NCBI GenBank assembly: GCA_947044365.1
Contig: OX345644.1
Span: 6,421,577 to 6,485,576 of the forward strand
Source: Petrosia ficiformis
Lineage: Eukaryota > Porifera > Demospongiae > Haplosclerida > Petrosiidae
DNA: 64,000 bases
Direction of reading: 5' to 3'
Below are positions 23,710 through 35,900 of this stretch, in pieces. Position numbers and translations under genes: made by a program. Under the pieces are notes generated by a model. The model saw only the letters and a program-made list of their open reading frames with translations. It was not told the origin of the DNA and ran no database searches. The stretch's first letter is position 1; the number at the start of each line of letters is the position of its first letter.

Positions 23710-26700
23710 ATGTGAGTTACAATTTATCTTCACATAACTGTACATAATGACTTACTACATAATTATGATCATGCATAAGTTTAAAAGAAATCTAATTGTA
23801 CTTATCAACTCTGTTCTCTGCTGAATATAGAAGATAAACTTGAGTACCATAATTTTTTTTGAATAATCTAACAAAGAGGTTTACTGGTCCCTCAAAGTTG
23901 TACTGTTATGTTTGTCTTAACCTTAAACAATTAAGTGGCAGTAGATAAAGCTAATATTTTTTTGTTATTTTAGGGAACCTGAGAGTAATGAAACAGATCG
24001 TTTGCACATGTTACATCAGAAGACTGATGCTGTAAGTTATTTTTATGAATTTAAATATAGTCTCAGCCAGCCCCTCCCAATCTACAAGGAATGAGAGAAG
24101 AGCATATAGCTATTGCACATCTCATTCTGATAGCTACCAGATTTCCGCTATAACTTGTATGGGTGTCTTCCTGCACTAACAAAGAATAATTTTTTGTGTC
24201 ATTGGCTTTCTTTACAGCTCTTCTTTCCACCAATGTAAGTTAGATTGTAAAATTCAAGAGTTATAGAGTTGATAAAACATTGCTCCGTCTATACCTTGGC
24301 AGTTAACATCTACTTGAACTCTACTGGATTTCTGGTGGCACTCAGAATTAGACAATCTACCAAACCCTCCTTTCTCGTTTAGAGTGGGAGGGACTTGCTG
24401 TGTGAGTCTATTTGAATGACCATATGTTTTTCCAATATATAACACAGGTTCGCTTATAATATTTAAATAGTTTGAAGAAACATGTTTGATAATATATTCA
24501 TTGCCACACTTGAATGTTGTATACAAACCTTGTGTAACAACAGTTGAAATCAGTTATGTAGTCAGTAGCTTCCGAATTTGTTAGTTTCTCTTTAGGGGCT
24601 GTTCTGTACAGTGTGATAGTAGTGCATTATGTGCGTAGCTTGCTTGTATAAACTTAATGCTCCAGGTTTGTCGCATTACACCCAGCATGAATCAATGAAA
24701 TAGATCATTCAATGAAACTTGTATCACAACCAGTACAAGATTAAAAACTGGATTAAAGTTGCAACTTTGGAAAAGTATCCAATACTTGCAAAGAATCGTT
24801 GAGTCGATGTTCATTTCATAATGACCTGGTCACCTAGCATGAAAACAATCTATTTGACCATTCAAGTATAATTATATATAATATTATAACTGCGGAATCT
24901 CTCTGGTTTCCACTACACAAAATGGCTATTTTAGTTGCTCATTAGAACTTCTAACATCAAAGGGAATTATGTTTTACACACAATTCACACCTGTTCATTT
25001 CAATGATAGCAGATTTGACACTACCTATATATCTAATATCAACATGTTATTGTAGTGATAAACTCTTCCACTTGAAATGTCATGCAAGCAACTGATGAGA
25101 AACTAAGAATTGGATGTTTTATAATTAGGTCACTAATTAGAATAAACAGAAGTATTTCAAGTGTTTGTATATATGAGGTTTCAAAGCAGGAAACATGTGC
25201 ACACAGCATGCAGGATAAAACATAAACCATATTAGGCAATCACTGCAGTACTTAGTTAAATAGTGTCAACAATACTATCACAATTGTGAGTATGTGTGTG
25301 TAGTGACAGACGAGGTGTGATTCTACTTTATAATAATTATGTATTTTAAATAAGCTTAATATAACTAAATTTTGAGAACTAGTTGTACTATTACTATATA
25401 TTATTGTTCAACTAAACAGCGCTACATTGCACACTTTATATAGTATGGATTATAACAGCCTATTTATAATTATTAAAGTATAATTATATTTTCGTTATAA
25501 TTACTATAACTATGTTTATGCTTGTGACAGACAAAAAAGACAATGTTGGGTGTATTTAAGAAAGTAGAACAGAGAGAGCAGAACCTTATTGAAGTACAGG
25601 GGGATGCAGGTATGAAATGTTGCAATCAAAAAGTGCAAAACATTATGTTGTGTTCTTCACAGATGAACTGTTACTAGAAGCACAAAGATTTAAGAAGATT
25701 GCACACAAAACAGAAAAGAAAATGATGTGGAAGAATGTCAAGGTATAATCCCCATGTGTATCCAACATAGATTGGGTAATTATTCACTATACTGAAATTT
25801 TTATGTCACAAGTCATCGCCTCCTTATTTATAGAATATTGCAATATCATTAACAAATAGTGCATAATTATAATACATAAATTACCTTGCATAAATACTAT
25901 TGAGGTTGTCTGTTAGGAGGAGAAACAGTGGCAGCAAAAGCAACTGTTTGTACCTAACTATTAACTCACATTAGGGATCTATAACAAGATATATAGAGAA
26001 AAAAGTATACCTATGATTGCTTGGTGTCCAGCATTCAGCAATCTCGGCTGACTTTATCAAGCCTGAAACGCAACAGTCTATTATAGTTATTATTTTGATT
26101 ACCTACTCTCCTTACCTTTTAAAGTATCTTTAGGAACATATTTCAGGTAGAATGGATTGCTATTAGTTCCAGTTTCTACGTAGCAGCTTTCTACTTTCTT
26201 TCTTTCTTCCAGCTGCTGCAGCAGAGTAAGAACATGCATTCTATTACGCACCACGCCCATTAATTAACCGAGCCCCCGAGAATGACACAACTTCCTTAAC
26301 TGTGTATACAATGCATAGTCACAAGAATATAAATATATATAGATTCAACCCCGTGGAAAGCAATCATAAGGATGCCCCTAGTAATTGCATAGTAATTGCA
26401 ATATTTAAGTATTTAAGCATCAGGTAAATGTAAATATCACCTAACCATAATCACATTTAAGGCATGGTAAAGATATATATTATATATATTATATAACAGA
26501 AAGAGCTGTTTTTTTTTAATCAAAAATTGTTATTTTTTTAGCTGCATGGAAGGGAGAAGATGTATAATCTCTTCACCTTAGATATTTACAAGATTCCTCT
26601 CTTTTCCTATTTTAGTTGTGGGCTATTCTTATATGTGTTATTGCTACAATTGTGATAGTGCTGCTCGTTATAATTGGAGGTAAATTATAATGTGTTTGAA

Positions 26701-26773
26701 ATGAAGCAGATATTAATGTTCTTTTTTTCTAATCCTGCTCTACACAGGGGTTGTCTGTTTTAAGAAATGCTAA
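23710..26773 (+). CDS. VAMP/synaptobrevin-like R-SNARE
   Basis: Six coding exons: 23710-23711 (the first two bases of ATG), 23974-24031, 25531-25609, 25663-25742, 26616-26679 and 26748-26773, giving 102 residues. The R-SNARE motif runs from about residue 9 to 68 with the central arginine at Arg35 in VEQREQ, matching the VLERDQ region of synaptobrevins. It is followed by KKMMWKNVK, the juxtamembrane lysine/tryptophan motif, and a tail anchor at about 72-94 (ICVIATIVIVLLVIIGG). The protein should sit on vesicles and pair with Q-SNAREs to drive fusion. Exon 1 ends AT and exon 2 begins G, so the start codon is split by a GTGAGT intron. Upstream in the same frame there is a stop before any other ATG. 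The length is usual for VAMPs; the exact subtype is not clear. Confidence 0.88.
24032..25530. other. Long intron 2 of the R-SNARE gene
   Basis: No repeat family, conserved exon or RNA gene was recognised in these 1.5 kb. One 90-codon minus-strand open frame at 24254-24526 has no features I can recognise. Confidence 0.4.
26005..26374. mobile_element. CCCTATGATTGC-family inverted-repeat element in R-SNARE intron 4
   Basis: Left end GTATACCTATGATTGC, right end AAAGCAATCATAAGGAT. It is preceded by AACAAGATATATAGAGAAAA, as in the copies at 13134 and 49536. The body is very similar to the 49559 copy, including CACGCCCATTAATTAACCGA near the right side. Confidence 0.8.
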
Positions 26774-26962
26774 TTCCATATGACCAGGATACCAGTTGAT
26801 TTGCAGCGGCTCTGCACAAGTGCAATCAATAACTCTTCATAATCATTTTTATTTGTTGTTTTATTGTAAATATAATTATTGTTTAAAATGGATATTGAAA
26901 ATGAAATTAGTTGGATAAATCACATATAATCATGAGCTTCACAACATTTGTACCAGTACAGA
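26774..26962. promoter_or_regulatory. Short intergenic promoter region of the first IP3-receptor-like gene
   Basis: Only 189 bases separate the R-SNARE stop from the IP3-receptor-like start. The 3' end of one gene and the promoter of the next must share this space. No TATA box is obvious. Confidence 0.5.
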
Positions 26963-29900
26963 ATGGCGTCTGGGTTTCCTGGAACAGATTCTACTAATTT
27001 GCAGAGTTGTTTGCGTATTGGAGATACAGTGCTTTTTTATATACGTTTTCGGAAAAAAATCGGTTATGTTTATTCCGAACTTTCTAGGTAATGACTAATA
27101 AATAATAGAAACTGTAAGAATTATATTTAATGATTTTTTATCTTTCTGTAGTTCTCCTTTCAACTTTATGACAGTCTTTCCTGTTGATTCTGGATCAGAG
27201 ACAAATCCCAATTTTCCTAATATTGCTTGTAGGTTTCAAGACAGTCAATATGCATTTTGTGCCATAAACATTAATAAATAAAATCATTTTCAATATTTTT
27301 TTGCATTCATACCTGCAATATAATTAATAAATTATTTTTTTGTATTGCAGTTGCTACATTTAAAGTACTTGCTGCAAATAAGTATCAAAAGAGACAAGAA
27401 CTGAGAAACTTGGAAGAGTAAGTCACCAATTTTTAAAAACTTTTACACTCAATTGCTTCTAATTCTATATTCAGGAAACAGCGAAGGATTATTAATCAAG
27501 ATCCAGCCACAATAGATTTTCCAATCAGGTATATGTAAATATATGTATCCATACATATGCATGAGGCAACATGGCTGCATTGTAGTTATACAAAGTATGA
27601 TTGGGGTTTTCTAAGCTACCTTATTCTTATCCACAGTCACATAAGGACATTCGAGGATTATCTGCTACCTCATGCTCGGGTATGTATGTGCACTATAATG
27701 CTGTAACTACCACACTATAAGATGTATTAAAGTGTGTTTTTAAATCCAATTGAATTGTTTAGAATTATAATTGTATATAATTAGGATACAATTATCACTA
27801 AAAATATAATCTTCAAACTTAAATAAATTATACATCCTTTTTGAAAAATGCTATGCTCCAAATAACCTCTTGTAACAAAAACAAAAACAATAGAATTATA
27901 TGTAATTATATATATAATTATATACATAATTATATTGTTTGGAGTATAGCACTTGGCATTACGTAACCATATATATGGTCACTGAGCCGTATCAAATCAT
28001 GTTGCATGTATCACATTTAGTGCACCATCAGAAGCTTTGAAGGGTGGCTTCATCATGACATATATATGTATATGTATAATTGTATATATATCAAGGACAT
28101 AGTGCACCATCAGAAGCTTTGAAGGGTGGCTTCATCATGACATATATGTATATGTATATATATCAAGGAACATAGTGCACCATCAGAAGCTTTGAAGGGT
28201 TCATCATGACATATATATGTATATGTATATATATCAAGGAACATTGAGCCGACTACCGGACATTTTGATCTATTTCACCACTCTTGTCCTGCTCCCCATA
28301 TTTTTTGTATACAATTCAGAATTTACCAAACATTCACTAGATTTATTGGACAATGTCCTGCATGAATGGCTGTTTCCACACCACTGATATATATATATAT
28401 ATACATATATAAATTATTTGGTGGTGATAGGTGCACACGTATTGTGCACATGCCAAAAGCATTTTGTATTTATGCATAATCATGACAATTTATTAAATGG
28501 ATACTTTTGTTTGTTGTAGATGGCTGCAGAAGAAGAGATTACTGAGAATGAACTAGACCAAAAGAAGAAATTAGGAACAAAAGTATTATATGGAGATCTG
28601 ATACAGGTAACTTTACACTGGGTTCACAATACCACACAAAATTCTTGCTTGTTGCAGTGCATCACTGTTTCGTTATTGCAATGGGTCTAATGCTGAGTAA
28701 TGCAACACCAGCAACAGAGTCATTGCTTAGTGTCAAATGTATTACAATGCAAGCGCTTTGGATTATATTGTAAACCAGTCTTGACATTTACTCATTCCAT
28801 TGTAAAAATGAATTGATTAGGGAATGAGTCTTATTTTGTGTCATACAAAATTGTGTGTTTTGCATTAATAAATTTTACCCTATTTTATAAGTATGCATGT
28901 TAAAATTGTGTTCATATGTATATCTAATTCATTTGTTTATCTAGCTTCAACATACTGCCACAAATAAATATGTAACTGTTCGATCTGAAGCTTCAAGAAC
29001 AGAGAGCAATAACCTTTTGGTAAGAATACATAATTATATACTATTCAAGACCTTTGTTGGTCTGGTCCACCCAAATATTAAAACACTTCATGCACCATGA
29101 AAAAATATTTGGGTATACTACTCAACATTTCTGGTGGATTCAGTTCCCTTTTCACTGATAGCTGTGCAATCAGTAATTAATACATCTTTAGTGGGCATTA
29201 TGCTGTTTAAATGTGATTGGCTCAATATCACGTGATATGTACTAATTACATGTATATATATATATTACTTTTAGTGTACTAATGTATCATACAGTGTCAT
29301 TGTACTTTAAATAAACACGCTAAACAGGAAAGAGACAATATTACTTTTTCCTATTGAAAATGTTATGTGTTCGTTTTTTCTTGTTTGTTAATCTTCATCA
29401 TTTTTGGGCATAAACAATGAAATTAAGGTAGTCCCAAATATAATGTTTTTATTTCAATACTTGTATTTCAATACTTGTTTTTATTTCAATACTTGTGTTT
29501 AAATTAAATATTTACTTTTCAGTTGTTTTGTACAAAGCCATTGATATTTGGTATCTAATGATTAATCTTTCTGTTCTCCAAATTTCATTGGCAAATTACC
29601 ATTTAAATGCAACCATTATGGTGATTAAAAATGTTTGTACCACAAGTCATGTATTTATGTTAATTTTAAGGTTCATCTTTCTAATGAAAACTCTGAAGGG
29701 GTGATTTTCAGAATTCTTCCAAAGTACAAAGTCAGATCAGTTGGAGAGGAGGTAATAATTTAAAGGAGCGAAAGTCTAGTCACTATAATTATTACAATTC
29801 AATTTAGATTCACTATGGGGATCAAATGAAAATAGAGAGCATGAAGACTCAGGGTCAGTTTCTACATTTAAGTGCTCGTACACTTATTTCAGTTGGAATT

Positions 29901-32900
29901 CTCATCAATTCAGATAAGTAAGAACTCAATAATATTCCCAATTCTGAATTAATTTTGTATATGTAATGGTTATAGCATTCTTTTAATTGTTCGTAGTCTG
30001 TTTCTAACTACCTATATTTATTTACAAGACACTTAGAGTGATGTCCATTGTCATCAAAGGCTAAGATCACTGTGATACTGATTGAACCCCAAATACAAGG
30101 GAACCCTAACCGGCTAACCCTACCCTAAATGAACCACATAATGATATTCATGAGATTTTGATGGCAATTTTGGACATAAATAGACACTTAGTACAGTTTA
30201 TTAATGATACTCATGCATGTGATTGTATTTGTAAATGCTATATAATTATAATTATCATTTTGTAATTAATGATCTGTATCTTCACTGTTTATAACTAGTA
30301 AATAAGGTATGGAGAGTATTGTTTTACTATAATTATAATTCTATAGTAATGAACTCAATCTCTCAGCCAGTGAAACTGCTCTCACACTTCTACCACACTA
30401 TTCTCCTTATAACAGCAATCCTCTGAAGACTCTAAGGGTATGCTGTATGAACATTTTGTCAATACATTTATTATGTGTGATGATTTGATCCAAAATCTTT
30501 CATGCACATCAATACATTGGCTGGTGCATTATATATCAGCACAAATTAATAATAATTGATACAATAAAGGAGTTTACCAGTAACCTTGTTTGATAGTTTT
30601 CCCTGAAATGTGTGCTAACAGACAGACATAACTCAAAACTATACTTGAACCACAAATCAAAACGTTTCCCAGAGTTACATCATCTTTTCCTTATTTATAA
30701 ATATGTTTTTTATGTTGTTTGGAGAAACCGTGAGTGTTCAAAACTCTAGATGGATCATGAACTATATATAGCCTTGGTACTCTTTCGAATCCCAAAAAAG
30801 TTTATCAAAAATACTTTTTAAACTTTGTAGTCCACTTGTATATATATATATATGTATTGTATGTCAACTATTGGATTACATTGCATGTTAAAAATGTCTT
30901 TGTATAATAGGCTGGAAATTGTGTGAGACTTTTTCATAGAGAAGATGAGTGTTATATTGTAGCAGAGGGCTCTTTTGCACAACCAGTATCAGTAACTGAG
31001 AAAGGTAAATAAAGAAGATATTATACACAGTTTTGTTGTACTCCAACTACCATACTGAGGGAAGATATTAAATATGTTTATACTTCTGCAAAATGAGTTG
31101 CATTAATGAAGTTTAAGTACGATATTGATGCATTCAATGTAATGCAAGAACCACTTCTTTCAGACATTGCAGTTGTAATAATTACAATAGTGAGTTCACT
31201 TCTTTAATATTTCTATAGTTCATTGTCGTCAACGTCGTGTTGATCAAAGAAAACACTCCCATCCTTCGACCTCTGCTAATACTTACTGGCAAATTGAGAA
31301 AGAAGATGCAAGAAATGGTGATTGATAGCAAAGATCAACATAATTATACTGAAATACACAAACTGATGCTAATTTGCAGTAATACTCATGAACATAATGA
31401 TTGTTTTTATTGTTATTAGGTGACGTTTTATCTTGGGGTGAAAGATGTAGAATTAGACATCTTCCTACAAGGTTGTATTTAGCTGTATGTATGACAGATG
31501 ATGAGACATGGCAGGTGAGTTTAAAGTGGCATTTAACGTAAACTGGATTTATCATTTTCACAGGTTACATTGAAGGATAGATCATTCGATGAAAGTGATT
31601 TAGACACACTATTCAATTTTCATCCACTTATTGAGGTACATTTTGATGACTGTTTTATTCTCTAACATGAACGTTTGTCTTCAGGAAGGAATAGAAATAT
31701 TGCTTGAGTCATATGCTCGTATTCAGCATTTAGTTAGCCAACACTGGCTACACTTGGAAAAGAAAGGTATACATTATGATATTCGTTGAACTAAAGCACT
31801 GTGTACATGTATAGTAGCATGTACTGTAATCACAATGACCTTTATAGTTGATTAACTAAATAATATCAATATTAGCCAGTTAAGCAACTAAGAACACCAT
31901 AATTATCAGTCGACCAGTAGCTTAGTTGTAGTTTAGTTAAGCCCATTACCTTATTAAAGGGGTTTTAGTTTGCAGTTGTAATCAACAAAAAGAAAACTGA
32001 ACATAAACAATGCCACTTTGTGCAATTTCATTTCATACAATGCCTTTGTTAAATATAATTACTTGTATATTATATTAGAGAATTATAAACGTGCTAATTT
32101 TGATCCCAATGCTGAAGGATTAGAAGGACTACAGTGGGACTCTGCAGAACTTTATAAGGTAAGCTCATTTACAATTAACACTCAAACAAGATACACATAA
32201 TGTTTACTTATTCGGGCCTGTCGTAGTTTGAAATATCACACTAGACATGATAATGAAATAGGGCTCACTAATTGCATTGATTTTGAAATCTCTCGTGGTC
32301 AGTTATTATGTCATGTAGTCATAGTAACCTGCCTAAAACTAAATTAAAATTTGCTTAAAATAGTTACTATTAATTTATGCAATGTGCAATTATTAAGTTC
32401 ACCCAATCTATTTTATTTATTTTAGATCTCTACAAGTGCAGTCAAAGTTGATTATGATGCATTCACTTTACAAGAGGTACATGCAGTAGTCTAAATCACA
32501 CATGGTTTCACAATGTAATATCTAGGTTTCTGTAGAGTTAGTTCAGAATTTCAACTATGTAGCTGGTATTGTTCCTGTTTTGTCAAGCCACATTGAACAG
32601 GTATTTTGTTAACCTCCCTATACCTTCTCTCTTTGCTATGCTGGTATATATGAATATGCTTGCTTGCACAGATTGACGTTCGTGAGGGCCAGATAGTACA
32701 GAAATATGCTCACCCAGTCAGAGATTGTCTCAGAGAATTTAGTAAATGGTTGGTCACTGATAATGAGAGAGAGACAAAGAATCGTCAAAAGCTCCTGAGA
32801 AATTTGAGAGTGAGTTTCTCAATATGATTGCTTGTATAATCTTTGAAATTTAAATTAATTTTATTTCAAAGGTACTTGAACAATTAGCAGAGATATTGAA

Positions 32901-35900
32901 GGCATCAGAACCACATATTTCGTCACCGTAAGTGCTCGTACAAATATCTCAATATTTAAAGCAAAGTTCATTATCACATCTCAGCATTACAAAATTATAC
33001 AACCTTTCCTTATAGTATTAGTTACCAGATGTACACTCTATTGTAAGTGTACTATGTATCCCGATATTCTAAAACAGGTTTTATGATTCAAATATAAAAC
33101 CTACCATCGACCACTGCAACCACTTATAACATACACATGCAATATTTTTCACATATCTTGGATGAAAAATACTTAATCATTTTAACTATACATTTATTGA
33201 CAGACATCATGTAGATATATGCAAAGAGTGTTATAATATGCTCAAAAAATATTTGGAGGGGGACAGTCGCAAGAATGAAAACTATTTGGCACGATTCATT
33301 GAATTTTTTCAGAAACAAGTAAGTATACGTCCATAAGTAATATTCCTATTTGTTTAAACCTGATGTTTCTGGCTTGAATATGGTCTGAATGAGTGTGCCT
33401 AATAATGATTTAGCTATGTATAGTATGCACTATGTACTTATAGAATGATGCATTGTTTATCAAAGAAACTGAAAGTTTGTGAGTATTCGTTGGGTTTGAT
33501 TCACCCACACATATCACTAAAAATCTGTATAGAGTACCAGCTTATTCTCATGCCTAAAACATTACTTTATTCGTTTTATATTTCTAACTATTGATGTCTT
33601 TACCAAGGTTCGTAAGGGCTTGGATGCTGAAGAAGTGCTTGTTGAAATTGTTCAAGATAACCTGTATGATAAAATATGATTTCTAATTTACACATTCTTA
33701 CTATTTTCCCACTGCCAGTTCAATCGTCTCACGAATGGCACAAACCAGAATGGGAGTTATGATTGAACAGTTTGCAAATACAAAGGTTAAAAGCTTCATG
33801 TCCTCCATTAGTACCATTTTGTGCTTGACACATTATCAATACAAGATCATCTTTTTATGTATGTATCTCTCTCTCTCCATTTTTCATTATTTTTTAGGAT
33901 TCCAGATTTCTGCACTTTTTAAGTTCTTTATGTGTATGTTCTGGTCGACCAATTCCATCAACTCAAAGTGAGTGGTATGACATGAATAATACAACTGTGA
34001 TTTCATTCTTGTTTTTTTTCCTACCAATTTAGATCGTTTACTCAAGGAATTGGTTCTTAAACATAAGGTAAGTCAAAAAGCAAACTAATGCACATGGAGA
34101 CAACATATTAACTATAAAGCTATTTTTGCTAATTAAGCTTGCATGTGAGCTTGTATGCTTTTGTTAAGTTCCTGCATAAAGAGCCAAGTTTGCCTGTAAG
34201 GTTTCAATACAATGTTATTGATTTTAACATAATAATGCTTCCAAACCTCCATGTAATCCATATACAATATGCTAGATCTAGTTTGCTAACTATGCTAGTT
34301 ATTTATACTCCAATCATTAGTGTACTTTGTCAGTTTATATATGTACAATAGAAGGTACATTATTACCCTAATCTTTCTTAGTTTATTAAAAATGGTGGTC
34401 AGGAATTACTCTTGTATACATTAATTATAGTAGCGCTCAAATTAATTATGTTTTTGAAGTTACTGCATTGTATGGTTATTTAGCTATAGTATCATTACAT
34501 AGACTATGTTCATAAGGACTGAAGTACAAGAGACCAGAAATGGTAAGGAAGTTATATGTTATAGACCAGGGAATTCACCACCAATATCGATCAATCAAAT
34601 GGAAATACCTTGTGCTAAAGGGAAACAAACGCAACTAAGAGTTGAAAATCCAGACATGGTATGTCTTTGTTTGCAATATCTATACTTTCAAAAAAATTAA
34701 TTATGCAAATTTATATTTGCAATGGCATATCAATGCTAGTAAACACACTATTTACTTTATTAATGTTTGCAACTGTGACTTACTGTACTATGTATCTACT
34801 AAACATTATAAATACTTATGGTAATTATTAATACAATATATTGTAGTACATAATATGTATTGACTCATCCAGTATAGGAAACATTTATTACTGAAATATT
34901 ATAGTATAGCAGGGATGTTGTAATTACATTTGCAAATGTAATCATTACTACTCAATTACTTTGGGAAATTTCTTGTAATGATTACAATTGCAATTACTAA
35001 TTGATTTTAGTGGCAAAAATTGTAATCATTACTTTAAAAATGTAATCAATTACTAATTACAATTACAAAAAAAAGATTTACAATGTAGACTTCTAGACCA
35101 TGTGTTCATTAACTTTTAAAAATACAAGGTTCTCAAAGTTATTTGGCAGCAAACACTTCATTGAGCATCACATGGTGATAAAATTAACATTTTCAGTGAG
35201 CACAACTGACTTGTATGCACATAACAAACAAATCAATTACAATTACAATATTTAAATTACAATTACCAATTACTTCACCTTAAAATATCTCAATTTCCAC
35301 TACCATTACAATTACTTGGGGAAAAGTAATTAAATGTAATTAATTACAATTACTAATTACAATTACAACATCCCTGTAGTATAGTATCACTCATTATGTG
35401 GTTAAAAGATTTAAATACTGAGTAATGCTAAACAGCTAGCTCATTACATTATTCTGTAGTTGTGTAAAGAACCTAAGATGTAATATTTAAGTATTGATGA
35501 CAGTAATTTTATTGTCTACATAACAATTATTATTTAGAGTGACTGTGAACTTTTGGATGCACAACTTCATCTTTTTGGCAGATTATGCAAAGTATGTAAG
35601 AAAATTTACATGTTATTTGAATGTGACATGATTATAAAACTGCAAGGTGTGGGACGTTGTATATAGTGTGAATGGGTGGTTTTATGTCTATCTGTATGTG
35701 GAAGAGAGAGAGAGAGAGTAAATAATACTGTGACTAATGAGCAAAATACAGAATATTTTTTAATAAAGATCAACAAAGTATATATATTCATGATGCTGTA
35801 TACTCCTCTGCACAGGGAAACAACAAACCCTGTATTGATTGCTTGACAAAACCAAATAGTGAAGATGGAATGATTAGTTTTGAAGAAGCCCTTCTCTGTG

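Larger units (their letters stand above)
26963..32809 (+). other. Channel A exons 1-19: N-terminal and MIR region
   Basis: Exons: 26963-27087, 27152-27228, 27351-27417, 27475-27528, 27637-27679, 28520-28606, 28945-29019, 29671-29751, 29808-29917, 30347-30437, 30911-31004, 31219-31317, 31420-31514, 31564-31635, 31685-31766, 32079-32158, 32426-32476, 32526-32600 and 32672-32809; residues 1-532. The start ATG at 26963 gives MASGFPG. The opening LRIGDTVLFY matches the HIGDICSLY region of vertebrate receptors. In the beta-trefoil core, where vertebrates have RTTGRQ for IP3, this protein reads CRQRRVD. The last exon holds NRQKLLRN, equivalent to the helical segment carrying Lys508 and Arg511 of mouse IP3R1; both basic residues are kept. 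Intron 5 (27680-28519) contains a palindromic AT element and a three-copy minisatellite. Confidence 0.92.

Noticed and set aside
24254..24526. 90-codon minus-strand open frame in the R-SNARE intron
   Set aside because: No recognisable motif, splice context or paralog; probably chance.
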